Of a DNA stretch of 64,000 nucleotides, positions 56,738 through 64,000 are shown one piece after another. The stretch lies in NCBI RefSeq assembly GCF_004919085.1, contig NZ_STGL01000008.1, positions 248,001 through 312,000 on the forward strand. The letters are read 5' to 3'. The notes beneath the pieces were generated by a model. It saw only the letters and a program-made list of their open reading frames with translations. It was not told where the DNA came from and searched no databases. The translations under genes were made by a program, and so were the position numbers. How positions within the stretch are numbered: the stretch's first letter is position 1; each line of letters begins with the position of its first letter. Origin of the DNA: Nocardioides sp. GY 10127. Its GTDB lineage: Bacteria; Actinomycetota; Actinomycetes; Propionibacteriales; Nocardioidaceae.

Positions 56738-57439
56738 GTGAGCGGACCGGGCCCGGGAGCGGGCGCAGCAGCAGGCACCGGCGTCCGGGTGGGCGTCTGC
56801 GAGGACGACGCGGCGATCCGGCGGGTCCTGCGGGCCGCGCTCGAGCAGGCCGGCCACGAGGTGGTCATGACCCACGACGGCGGCGAGGCCCGGCGCGTCC
56901 TGGCCACGGCGCCGATCGACGTCCTCGTGCTCGACATCGGCCTGCCCGACGCCGACGGCCGCGACGTCTGCCAGGCCCTGCGGGCCGCGGGCCAGCAGGC
57001 GCCCGTCCTCTTCCTCACCGCCTACGACGCCCCGCAGGACGTGGCGGCCGGCTTCCACGCCGGCGGCGACGACTACGTGGTCAAGCCGTTCGAGCTCACC
57101 GAGGTGCTGCTCCGGGTGGCGGCCCTCGCGCGCCGCTACCGGCCCGTCCGCGCGGCGTCCGCCTCCGGCCTCGACCTGGACCCCGCCCGGCACGCCCTCG
57201 TCGGCGAGCGGGAGGTGACGCTCACGCCCACCGAGTTCCGGCTCCTGGCGGCCCTGGCGGGCCGCCCGGGCGAGGTGGTCCGCCGGGCGGAGCTCGTGGC
57301 CGCGGCCTGGCCCGACGGCGCCTGGGTCAGCGAGAACACCCTGGACTCGTTCGTCCGCCGGGTCCGCACGAAGCTCGCGGACGCCGGCGCCCCGGCCGTG
57401 ATCGAGACGGTCCGCGGCGTCGGGCTGGTGCTGCGGTGA
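56738..57439 (+). CDS. OmpR/PhoB-family response regulator
   Basis: 233 aa. Receiver domain at about 16-130, with acidic pocket CEDD, phospho-acceptor Asp66 in LVLDIGLPDADG, Thr in LFLTAYDAP and Lys in DDYVVKPFE. The winged-helix DNA-binding domain (about 145-233) has LTPTEFRLLAALAGRPGEVV and SENTLDSFVRRVRTKL. It overlaps the histidine kinase gene by 4 nt, so the two are partners. It may bind the 11-bp direct repeats at 56022. Signal unknown. Confidence 0.92.
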   Translation: MSGPGPGAGAAAGTGVRVGVCEDDAAIRRVLRAALEQAGHEVVMTHDGGEARRVLATAPIDVLVLDIGLPDADGRDVCQALRAAGQQAPVLFLTAYDAPQDVAAGFHAGGDDYVVKPFELTEVLLRVAALARRYRPVRAASASGLDLDPARHALVGEREVTLTPTEFRLLAALAGRPGEVVRRAELVAAAWPDGAWVSENTLDSFVRRVRTKLADAGAPAVIETVRGVGLVLR

Positions 57440-58809
57440 GCGCGTCCGCCCGGCCGCCCCGCAGCGTCCGCCGCCGCGTGGTCCGCACGACGGCCGCGGC
57501 CGCGGCACTGGCGATGCTCCTGCTGCTCCTCGTCCTCTACGGGGTGCTCGAGCAGGTGGTCGACCACCGGATGCGCGGCGCGCTGTCGGACCGGCTCGAC
57601 GAGGCCGTGTCCGTGTGGACCTCGACGGACGCCGGCACGCAGAGCGACGACGACCCGCTCGACGAGCTCGACGGCCCGGTCGTGCTCCTCGACGCCGACG
57701 GCGTCGTCCAGGCCGGTCACCTCCCGGCGTCGCTGCGCGACCCGGTCGACCGGCTCCTGGCCAGGGGCGTGCTGCCCCAGGGCGAGATCGCCGAGGACTG
57801 GCAGGTGCGCGCGCGGCAGGTGGACCTGCCCTCCGCCGACGGCGGGACCCTCACCGACGCGGTGCTCGTCGCCGCCGAGGCCACCGGCCCCTACGAGTCC
57901 GCGGAGCACCTGGCGCTCATCGCCACCGCGGTGCTGGCGGTGCTCACCGTCGGCGGGGTCGCCGCCACCGCCGCCTGGACGGTCGGCCGCGCGCTGGCGC
58001 CCGTCACCGTCATGGCCGCCGCGGCCGACGGCTGGAGCGAGACCGACCTGTCCCGGCGCTTCGGGCTCGGCACCCCACGCGACGAGCTCACGGCGCTCGG
58101 CGCCACCCTCGACCGGCTGCTGGGCCGCGTCGAGCGCGCCCTGCACGCCGAGCGCCGGCTCACGGCCGAGGTCGCCCACGAGCTGAGGACGCCGCTGACC
58201 GCCGTCCTCGCCACCGCCGACCTGATGCTGCTGCGCACCGACCTCGACGACGACGTGCGGGAGGCGTTCGAGGAGATCCACGACGGCGCGCGCCGCACGG
58301 CGGACGCCGTCACCTCGCTCGTCTCGCTGGCCCGCTCCGGCGGGGTCCAGGGGCGGTGCAGCGTCGCCGACCTGCTCACCGCGCTCGACCTCACCGGTGT
58401 CGACGTCGCGGTGGACGACGGGCTGCCCGACCTCGACGTCCCCGTCGACCTCGCGGTCCGCGCCGTCTCCCCGCTGCTCGACAACGCCCGGCGGCACGCG
58501 CCGGGCGCGGTGCGGCTGGGCGTGGGCCTGCGGGCGCCGGAGGCCACGACGGGCACGACGGCCGGCACCGGCACGGGCGCGCTCGTCGCGCTCCTCGTCG
58601 AGGACGACGGGCCGGGGGTCGCCCCCGGCAGCGACCCGTTCGCCGAGGGCGGCCTCGGGCTCCCGCTGGCGCGCCGGGTGGCGCGGACCGGCGGCGGGGA
58701 CGTCGTCCTGCTGGCCCCGGACGAGGCCCGGGACGAGCCCCGGGACGAGCCGCGCGGCGAGGGCGGGCGCGGGGCCCGGTTCGAGGTCACCCTCCCGGCG
58801 GTCGACTGA
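57436..58809 (+). CDS. Sensor histidine kinase
   Basis: 457 aa. Two transmembrane helices (about 18-40 and 158-182) bracket an extracytoplasmic sensor of about 115 residues. A HAMP-like region follows, then the H box LTAEVAHELRTPLTAV with His248, the N box LDNARRHAPGAV and the G box EDDGPGVAPGSDPF / GGLGLPLARRVA. This is the common layout of OmpR-partner kinases. The sensor domain shows no recognisable ligand motif. GTG 57436 overlaps the regulator stop. Confidence 0.92.
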   Translation: MSASARPPRSVRRRVVRTTAAAAALAMLLLLLVLYGVLEQVVDHRMRGALSDRLDEAVSVWTSTDAGTQSDDDPLDELDGPVVLLDADGVVQAGHLPASLRDPVDRLLARGVLPQGEIAEDWQVRARQVDLPSADGGTLTDAVLVAAEATGPYESAEHLALIATAVLAVLTVGGVAATAAWTVGRALAPVTVMAAAADGWSETDLSRRFGLGTPRDELTALGATLDRLLGRVERALHAERRLTAEVAHELRTPLTAVLATADLMLLRTDLDDDVREAFEEIHDGARRTADAVTSLVSLARSGGVQGRCSVADLLTALDLTGVDVAVDDGLPDLDVPVDLAVRAVSPLLDNARRHAPGAVRLGVGLRAPEATTGTTAGTGTGALVALLVEDDGPGVAPGSDPFAEGGLGLPLARRVARTGGGDVVLLAPDEARDEPRDEPRGEGGRGARFEVTLPAVD

Positions 58810-58810
58810 C

Positions 58811-58837
58811 GTCCGGCCCCGGGAGCCCGCGCCGGAC
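58811..58837. terminator. Stem-loop between convergent kinase and hemB genes
   Basis: GTCCGGC (58811-58817) pairs with GCCGGAC (58831-58837) in the 36-bp gap between the two stops. Confidence 0.6.
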
Positions 58838-58845
58838 CGGCCGCG

Positions 58846-59862
58846 TCAGCGCAGCCAGCCCGCGGCCTCGACGGCCCAGTAGGTGAGGATGACGTCGGCG
58901 CCGGCGCGGTGGATCGAGGTGAGCGTCTCGAGCACGGCCTGCTGGCGGTCGATCCAGCCGTTCGCCGCGGCGGCCTCGACCATCGCGTACTCGCCGGAGA
59001 TGTTGTAGGCGGCGACCGGGACGCCGACGGTGTCCCGCACCCGCCGGATCACGTCCAGGTAGGCCAGCGCGGGCTTCACCATGACGATGTCGGCGCCCTG
59101 CTCCACCTCGAGCACCGCCTCGCGCACGCCCTCGCGGGCGTTGGCCGGGTCCTGCTGGTAGGTCCGACGGTCGCCCTGGAGCTCGGAGTCGACGGCCTTG
59201 CGGAACGGGCCGTAGAAGGCCGAGGCGTACTTCGCGCCGTAGGCGAGGATCGCCACGTCGAGGTGCCCGGCGCCGTCGAGGGCGTCGCGGATCACCGCGA
59301 CCTGGCCGTCCATCATGCCGCTGGGCCCGATGACGTCGACGCCGGCGGCGGCCTGCGCGCGCGCCATCTCGGCGTAGATCTCGAGGGTCGCGTCGTTGTC
59401 GACGGCACCGGTGGGCGTGAGGACGCCGCAGTGGCCGTGGTCGGTGAACTCGTCGAGGCAGAGGTCGGCCTGGACGGTGAGGGCGTCGCCCACCTCGGCC
59501 TTCACCCCGGCGATGGCGCGGTTGAGCACCCCGTCGGGGTCGATGCCGGCCGTGCCGCGGGCGTCCCGCTCGGCGGGGACGCCGAAGAGCATGATCCCGC
59601 CGATCCCGGCCTCGGCGGCCTCGGCGGCCGCCCGGCGCAGGGTGTCCTGGGTGTGCTGGACGACGCCCGGCATCGAGGAGATCGGCTTGGGCTCGGTGAG
59701 CGTCTCGCTCACGAACGCCGGGAGGATCAGCTGCCGGCCGCGGACCTCCTGCTCGCGGACCATCGCGCGCATCGTCGCCGAGGTGCGCAGCCGACGGGGC
59801 CGGACGATCGGGGCGGTGGCGCGGGGCGCGGGCGCGAGCGGGGGCAGCTGCGGGTCGGTCAC
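58846..59862 (-). CDS. hemB: Delta-aminolevulinic acid dehydratase (porphobilinogen synthase)
   Basis: 338 aa. Condenses two 5-aminolevulinates to porphobilinogen. RPRRLRTSATMRAMVREQEV is the usual N-terminus; the active-site lysines are in AILAYGAKYASAFYGPFR and VMVKPALAYLDVI. The metal segment DLCLDEFTDHGHCG has one Cys where zinc enzymes carry three, so a Mg-type enzyme is likely. GTG 59862 has GGAGGAGAACCACCC upstream. Last gene of the hemACDB run, 152 nt after hemD. Confidence 0.94.
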   Translation of the reverse strand: MTDPQLPPLAPAPRATAPIVRPRRLRTSATMRAMVREQEVRGRQLILPAFVSETLTEPKPISSMPGVVQHTQDTLRRAAAEAAEAGIGGIMLFGVPAERDARGTAGIDPDGVLNRAIAGVKAEVGDALTVQADLCLDEFTDHGHCGVLTPTGAVDNDATLEIYAEMARAQAAAGVDVIGPSGMMDGQVAVIRDALDGAGHLDVAILAYGAKYASAFYGPFRKAVDSELQGDRRTYQQDPANAREGVREAVLEVEQGADIVMVKPALAYLDVIRRVRDTVGVPVAAYNISGEYAMVEAAAANGWIDRQQAVLETLTSIHRAGADVILTYWAVEAAGWLR

Positions 59863-59961
59863 GGGTGGTTCTCCTCCGGGGTCGTGTCAGGACCCGTCGG
59901 AGCGGCGTGCCGGACCGGCGGGTGCGACCGGGCGCCGCGGGGCGGCGGCACCCGGTCGCAG

Positions 59962-60012
59962 GGTGCTGGTGCTGGTGCTGCGGGGTGGTGCTGCGAGGTG
60001 GTGCTGGTGCGG
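59962..60012. repeat. Short GGTGCT-type tandem repeat between hemD and hemB
   Basis: Imperfect copies of GGTGCT (GGTGCTGGTGCTGGTGCTGC, then GGTGGTGCTGC variants) occupy about 50 bp directly after the hemD stop. Confidence 0.6.
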
Positions 60013-60014
60013 CG

Positions 60015-61631
60015 TCAGCGCGAGGACGTGGCCTTGCGCCGTGCCGACGGCTTGCGGTCCGAGGGCCGGGTGACCGGGAGGCCCTGCTCGACCATCGCGG
60101 CCCGGCGGGCGGAGCCGAAGTCGGCCAGCGCGTCGGTGAGCTCCTCGATGCTCGGCTTCGCCGCGAGCACGTCGACCCGCAGGCCGTGCTCCTCCGCGGT
60201 CTTCGCGGTGGCCGGGCCGATGCAGGCGATGATCGTCGAGGCGTGCGGCTTGCCGGCGATGCCGACCAGGTTCCGCACGGTCGAGGACGACGTGAACACG
60301 ACCGCGTCGAACTTGCCGGTCTTGATCGCCTCGCGGGTCGGCGCCGGCGGCGGGGCGGCCCGGACGGTGCGGTAGGCCGTCACGTCGTCCACCTCCCAGC
60401 CGAGCTCGACCAGGCCGGCGGCCAGCGTCTCGGTGGCGATGTCGGCGCGGGGCAGGAAGACCCGGTTGATCGGGTCGAGGTCCTCGTCGTACTCCGGCCA
60501 GTCCTCGAGCAGCCCGATCGAGGACTGCTCGCCCTCGGGCACGAGGTCGGCGCGCAGGCCCCAGGCCGCGATCGCCTGGGCGGTCTTCTCGCCCACGGCC
60601 GCGATCTTGAGACCGGAGAAGGAGCGGGCGTCCAGGCCGTACTCCTCGAACTTCTCCCGGACCGCCTTGACGGCGTTGACCGAGGTGAAGGCGATCCACT
60701 CGTAGCGGCCCTCGACGAGGCCGCGCAGGGCCTTGTCCATCTGCTGCGGGTTGCGGGGCGGCTCCACCGAGATGGTGGGCACCTCCTCGGGCACCGCGCC
60801 GTAGCCGCGCAGGCGGGAGACCAGCGTGCCGGCCTGCTCCTTGGTGCGGGGCACCAGCACGCGCCAGCCGAACAGCGGCTTGGTCTCGAACCAGCTGAGG
60901 GTGTCGCGCAGGCCGACGACCTTGCCGATCACGATGATCGCCGGCGGGGCGATCCGGGCGGCACGGACGTCCTCGGCGACGTGCTCGAGGGTCGAGGAGA
61001 CGGTGGCCTGCTCGGTGGTCGTGCCCACGCGGGTCACGGCGACCGGGGTGTCGGCCGAGCGGCCGGCCGCGATCAGGGCGCGGGCGGTGTCGCCGATCTG
61101 GCCGACGCCGGAGAGCAGCACGAGGGTGCGGTCGTCGGCGTAGCGAGACCAGTCGACCGTCCCGTCGCAGGTCACGACGGTGACCTCGCGGTGGTCGCGG
61201 GTCGTCAGCGGGATGCCCGCGTAGGCCGGGACGCCGGAGATCGAGGAGACGCCGGGGACGATCTCGAACCCGATGCCGGCCTTCGCCACCGACTGGGCCT
61301 CCTCGGGGCCCGAGGCGTAGGTGAACGGGTCACCGGCGAGGAGCCGGACGACCCGGAGGCCCTTCTTGGCGTGCTTGAGCACGACCTTCGCCCGCGCGGC
61401 GTGCGTGAGCGGCTGGCCGTCCTCGCCGAAGCCGCCGTCCACGACCTCGGGGCAGCCCTCGCCCAGGAGACGGGTGACCATCTCGACCTGCTCCGGCACC
61501 TCGGTCACCACGACCTCGGCGCCGCGCAGCAGCTCCACGGCGCGGACCGTCAGCAGGTCGGGGTCACCGGGGCCGCTCCCCACGAACGAGACCCAGCCGT
61601 GCGGCGTGGGCGACTCGGTGGTGCGCGTCAT
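60015..61631 (-). CDS. hemD: Bifunctional uroporphyrinogen-III C-methyltransferase / uroporphyrinogen-III synthase
   Basis: 538-aa fusion. Residues about 10-255 form a CobA/SUMT-type SAM methyltransferase: VSFVGSGPGDPDLLTVRAVE, RLLAGDPFTYASGPEE and PGVSSISGVPAYAGIPLT. Residues about 265-515 form uroporphyrinogen-III synthase: GWRVLVPRTKEQAG, WIAFTSVNAVKAVREKF and FTSSSTVRNLVG. The pair makes uroporphyrinogen III and can methylate it towards sirohaem or cobalamin; such fusions are common in actinobacteria. A Lys/Arg tail ends the protein. ATG 61631 overlaps the hemC stop. Confidence 0.93.
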   Translation of the reverse strand: MTRTTESPTPHGWVSFVGSGPGDPDLLTVRAVELLRGAEVVVTEVPEQVEMVTRLLGEGCPEVVDGGFGEDGQPLTHAARAKVVLKHAKKGLRVVRLLAGDPFTYASGPEEAQSVAKAGIGFEIVPGVSSISGVPAYAGIPLTTRDHREVTVVTCDGTVDWSRYADDRTLVLLSGVGQIGDTARALIAAGRSADTPVAVTRVGTTTEQATVSSTLEHVAEDVRAARIAPPAIIVIGKVVGLRDTLSWFETKPLFGWRVLVPRTKEQAGTLVSRLRGYGAVPEEVPTISVEPPRNPQQMDKALRGLVEGRYEWIAFTSVNAVKAVREKFEEYGLDARSFSGLKIAAVGEKTAQAIAAWGLRADLVPEGEQSSIGLLEDWPEYDEDLDPINRVFLPRADIATETLAAGLVELGWEVDDVTAYRTVRAAPPPAPTREAIKTGKFDAVVFTSSSTVRNLVGIAGKPHASTIIACIGPATAKTAEEHGLRVDVLAAKPSIEELTDALADFGSARRAAMVEQGLPVTRPSDRKPSARRKATSSR

Positions 61632-62602
61632 CGTTCTTCCACCTGTTCTTCCTGCGTGTCATCCGGACCTGGCTGGCCCAGCTGTCCTGCCCCGTCGGCG
61701 AGCATCTCTGTCGCCAGCCGGGTGCCGACGCCGACGGCGTCGGAGAGGGGGCCCGCGGCCGAGCTGCGCACGGCCAGCGCCCCGTCGGGCGAGAGCGCGA
61801 CGGCCCTCACCCAGAGCTCGTCCCCGTCCTCGCCCTCGACGACCTCGCCGAGCGCGCCGATCGGCGCCGAGCAGCCGCCCTCGAGGGTCGAGAGCACCGC
61901 CCGCTCGGCGAGCACGCAGGCGCGGGTGCCCGCGTCGTCCAGGTGCTCGCGCAGGGCGGCGAGGAGGTCGGTGTCGGACTCGCGGCACTCGACCGCCAGG
62001 GCGCCCTGGCCGGGGGCCGGCAGCACCTGGATCGGGTCGAGGGTCTCGGTGACGACGTCGAGCCGGCCGATCCGGGCGAGGCCCGCCCGGGCGAGGACGA
62101 CGGCGTCGAGCTCGCCGGAGGTCACGTACCCGACCCGGGTGTCGATGTTGCCGCGGATCGGCACCATCTCCAGGCCGAGGCCGAGCGCGGCCACCTGCGC
62201 GGCGCGCCGCGGCGAGCCGGTGCCCACGCGGCTGCCCGGGGTCAGCTCGCCGAGGGTGAGCCCGTCGCGGGCCACCAGCACGTCGCGGGAGTCCTCCCGC
62301 GGGGGCACGGCGGCCAGGGCGAGTCCCGGGTGCGCGCCGGTCGGCAGGTCCTTGAGCGAGTGGACGACGAGGTCGACCTCGTCGGCCAGGAGGGCCTCGC
62401 GCAGCGCGGAGACGAAGACGCCGGTCGCGCTGGAGCCGACGAGGCTGGTGTTGCTGGCCTGGCTGCGGTCGCCGTCGGTGGTCACCTCGACGAGCTCGAC
62501 CTCGCGGCCGAGGGCCGCGCGCACCAGGTCGGCCACGTGGCCGGACTGGGTGCGGGCCAGGAGGGAGCGGCGGGTGCCCAGCCGCAGGGGGCGCTCGCTC
62601 AC
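61628..62602 (-). CDS. hemC: Hydroxymethylbilane synthase (porphobilinogen deaminase)
   Basis: 324 aa. Polymerises four porphobilinogens. Motifs: RLGTRRSLLARTQSGHVAD, VDLVVHSLKDLPT (catalytic Asp region), GTGSPRRAAQ, RGNIDTRVG, and LEGGCSAPIGAL with the dipyrromethane-cofactor Cys244. GTG 62602 overlaps the hemA stop by 4 nt. Confidence 0.95.
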   Translation of the reverse strand: MSERPLRLGTRRSLLARTQSGHVADLVRAALGREVELVEVTTDGDRSQASNTSLVGSSATGVFVSALREALLADEVDLVVHSLKDLPTGAHPGLALAAVPPREDSRDVLVARDGLTLGELTPGSRVGTGSPRRAAQVAALGLGLEMVPIRGNIDTRVGYVTSGELDAVVLARAGLARIGRLDVVTETLDPIQVLPAPGQGALAVECRESDTDLLAALREHLDDAGTRACVLAERAVLSTLEGGCSAPIGALGEVVEGEDGDELWVRAVALSPDGALAVRSSAAGPLSDAVGVGTRLATEMLADGAGQLGQPGPDDTQEEQVEER

Positions 62603-63972
62603 GCGTCACCCCCGGCGGGGGTGGTGCCCGGCGAGGGCATGTCGGGGCGGGTGACGGCGGTGACGGCCTCGGGGTCGAGCGAGAACAGCTCGGCGAGCGC
62701 GGCGGCGTAGGAGACCGCGCCGCCGGAGTTCGCCAGCTCGCGGACGCGGACCGTCGGCTCGTGCAGGAGCTTGTCGACGACCCGGCGCACCGTGTGCAGG
62801 ACCTCGCCCCGGGTGCGCTCGTCCAGCTCCGGCAGGCGGCCCTCGAGGCGGGTCATCTCGGACTCCACCACGCCGGTGGCCATGGTGCGCAGCGCGACGA
62901 CGGTGGGGGTCACGGACGCCTGGCGCCGCGCGGTGAGGAAGGCCGCGACCTCCTGGGTGACGATCTCGCGCACCGCGTGGATCTCGGCGGCGGCGTCCGA
63001 GCCGTGCACCTCCGAGGCCAGCGAGGCCAGGTTCACCAGGGTGATGCCCTCGACGGAGCCGGCGTGCGGCTCGACGTCGTGCGGCAGCGCCAGGTCGATG
63101 ATCGTGAGCGGGCGGCCGTCCGGGCGGGCCCGGCGCAGCATCTCCGCGGTGACGACGGCGCCGGTCGAGCCCGTGCAGGTGAGCAGCAGGTCGACCCGGC
63201 CGAGCTCGGCCTCGAGGTCGGCGACGGGCGCGGGGCGGCCGCCGTAGGCCTCGGCCAGGCGCTCGGCGCGCGCCGGCGTCCGGTTGAGGACGACGAGGTC
63301 GCGGACGCCCTCGCGGTGGACCGTGGCCGTGGCCAGGCCGGCCATGGCACCGGCACCCAGGACGGCGACGCTGATCCCGGCGAGCGGGCCGGCGCCGTCC
63401 GCACCGTCCGTGTCGTCCGCCGCGGTACCTGCCAGCGGCAGGGCCGCGCCGGCCTGCGCGAGCGCGGCGCCGACGAGGGTCGGGGCGGCCCGGTCGATGT
63501 CCGTCTCGGCGCGGCTGCGCTTGCCGACCCGCAGCGCCTGCTGGAAGAGGGAGTTGAGCGCGGGGCCGACGGTGCCGAGCTCCTGGCCCACCCGCAGCGC
63601 CTCGCGGGTCTGGCCGAGGATCTGGCCCTCGCCGACGGCCATCGAGTCCAGGCCGGCCGCGACCTGGAAGAGGTGCGAGACCGCGCCGTCGTCGTAGTGG
63701 ACGTAGAGGTGCGGGAGCATCGTCTCGGTGCGCTCGCCGGCCCGCTCGACGAGCAGGCTGCTCAGCTCCTCCACGGAGCCGTGGAACCGGTCGACGTCCG
63801 CGTAGAGCTCGAGCCGGTTGCAGGTCGAGATGATGGCGGCCTCGGTGACGTGCGCGCAGTCGGCGGCCTGCTTGACCAGGGCCGAGACGGCACCCGGGTC
63901 GGAGGCGGCCACGCGCTCGAGCAACGAGACGGGTGCGGTGTTGTGCGAGATCCCGACGACGAGGACGCTCAT
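62599..63972 (-). CDS. hemA: Glutamyl-tRNA reductase
   Basis: 457 aa. First step of the C5 tetrapyrrole pathway, using glutamyl-tRNA and NADPH. The catalytic Cys51 is in IISTCNRLELYA, with the partner region GISHNTAPVSLLERV. The NADPH domain has VAVLGAGAMAGLATATVHREG and LVVLNRTPARAERLAEAYGG (split); the C-terminal helix is the dimerisation domain. An Ala/Asp-rich insertion (about 180-200) is unusual but lies in a loop. ATG 63972 has AGAGGGG upstream. The control region lies mostly outside the window; the last 28 bp (63973-64000) show only this RBS. Confidence 0.95.
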   Translation of the reverse strand: MSVLVVGISHNTAPVSLLERVAASDPGAVSALVKQAADCAHVTEAAIISTCNRLELYADVDRFHGSVEELSSLLVERAGERTETMLPHLYVHYDDGAVSHLFQVAAGLDSMAVGEGQILGQTREALRVGQELGTVGPALNSLFQQALRVGKRSRAETDIDRAAPTLVGAALAQAGAALPLAGTAADDTDGADGAGPLAGISVAVLGAGAMAGLATATVHREGVRDLVVLNRTPARAERLAEAYGGRPAPVADLEAELGRVDLLLTCTGSTGAVVTAEMLRRARPDGRPLTIIDLALPHDVEPHAGSVEGITLVNLASLASEVHGSDAAAEIHAVREIVTQEVAAFLTARRQASVTPTVVALRTMATGVVESEMTRLEGRLPELDERTRGEVLHTVRRVVDKLLHEPTVRVRELANSGGAVSYAAALAELFSLDPEAVTAVTRPDMPSPGTTPAGGDA

Positions 63973-64000
63973 GCCAGACCCCTCTCCAGGTCCTGCTCGT

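Overview
The window is chromosomal DNA of a very GC-rich, Gram-positive-type actinobacterium. The evidence is the strong GC bias at third codon positions, frequent GTG and some TTG starts, -10 boxes of the form TANNNT only 6-7 nt before many start codons (leaderless transcripts), a menaquinone respiratory chain, a Ccs/Res-type (system II) cytochrome c pathway and actinobacterial families such as DUF4229. Two soluble chemoreceptor genes suggest a motile organism. I cannot fix the genus; a motile Micrococcales or Kineosporiales/Nocardioidaceae-like relative is a guess. No rRNA, tRNA, phage, IS element or CRISPR array was seen.

Layout. 1-3568 (minus): sulfate ABC importer cysP-cysT-cysW-cysA, with cysA cut by the left edge. 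3900-6895 (plus): korA-korB, 2-oxoacid:ferredoxin oxidoreductase. 7002-9677: a small secreted protein of unknown function, a RarD-type permease, and a divergent VOC protein/MarR regulator pair around an operator-like dyad. 9691-26379 (minus): a complete 14-gene nuoA-N operon for complex I, ending in a polyprenyl diphosphate synthase gene for the menaquinone side chain; most junctions are 1-8 nt stop/start overlaps. 26815-28926: divergent menG and menF.

28964-39156 is the accessory part. It holds two copies of a two-gene module, a soluble triple-PAS chemoreceptor followed by a protein with three CheW-like domains. Between the copies lie a metallo-beta-lactamase-fold protein, a LysE-type exporter and a GNAT acetyltransferase, separated by three different intergenic tandem-repeat arrays. 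39294-41204: a CPA1 Na+/H+ antiporter with a C-terminal UBP-type zinc finger.

41272-46339: menE-menC-menD (minus) divergent from menA (plus). 46423-47860: small membrane proteins among second copies of two of the repeat families, closed by a perfect 21-bp terminator stem. 47872-54335 (minus): hemL, a histidine phosphatase and the cytochrome c genes resA-ccdA-resB-ccsB. 54650-58809 (plus): a secreted lytic transglycosylase, a DUF2231 membrane protein and an OmpR-type two-component pair preceded by three 11-bp direct repeats. 58846-63972 (minus): hemA-hemC-hemD-hemB.

How it fits together: complex I feeds electrons into menaquinone, whose synthesis is encoded by menF, menD, menC, menE, menA, menG and the prenyl synthase (menB and menH are not here). 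The haem genes and the cytochrome c assembly genes supply the downstream chain. The conserved core is therefore a respiration and cofactor neighbourhood, and the chemoreceptor/repeat segment looks like a later insertion into it.
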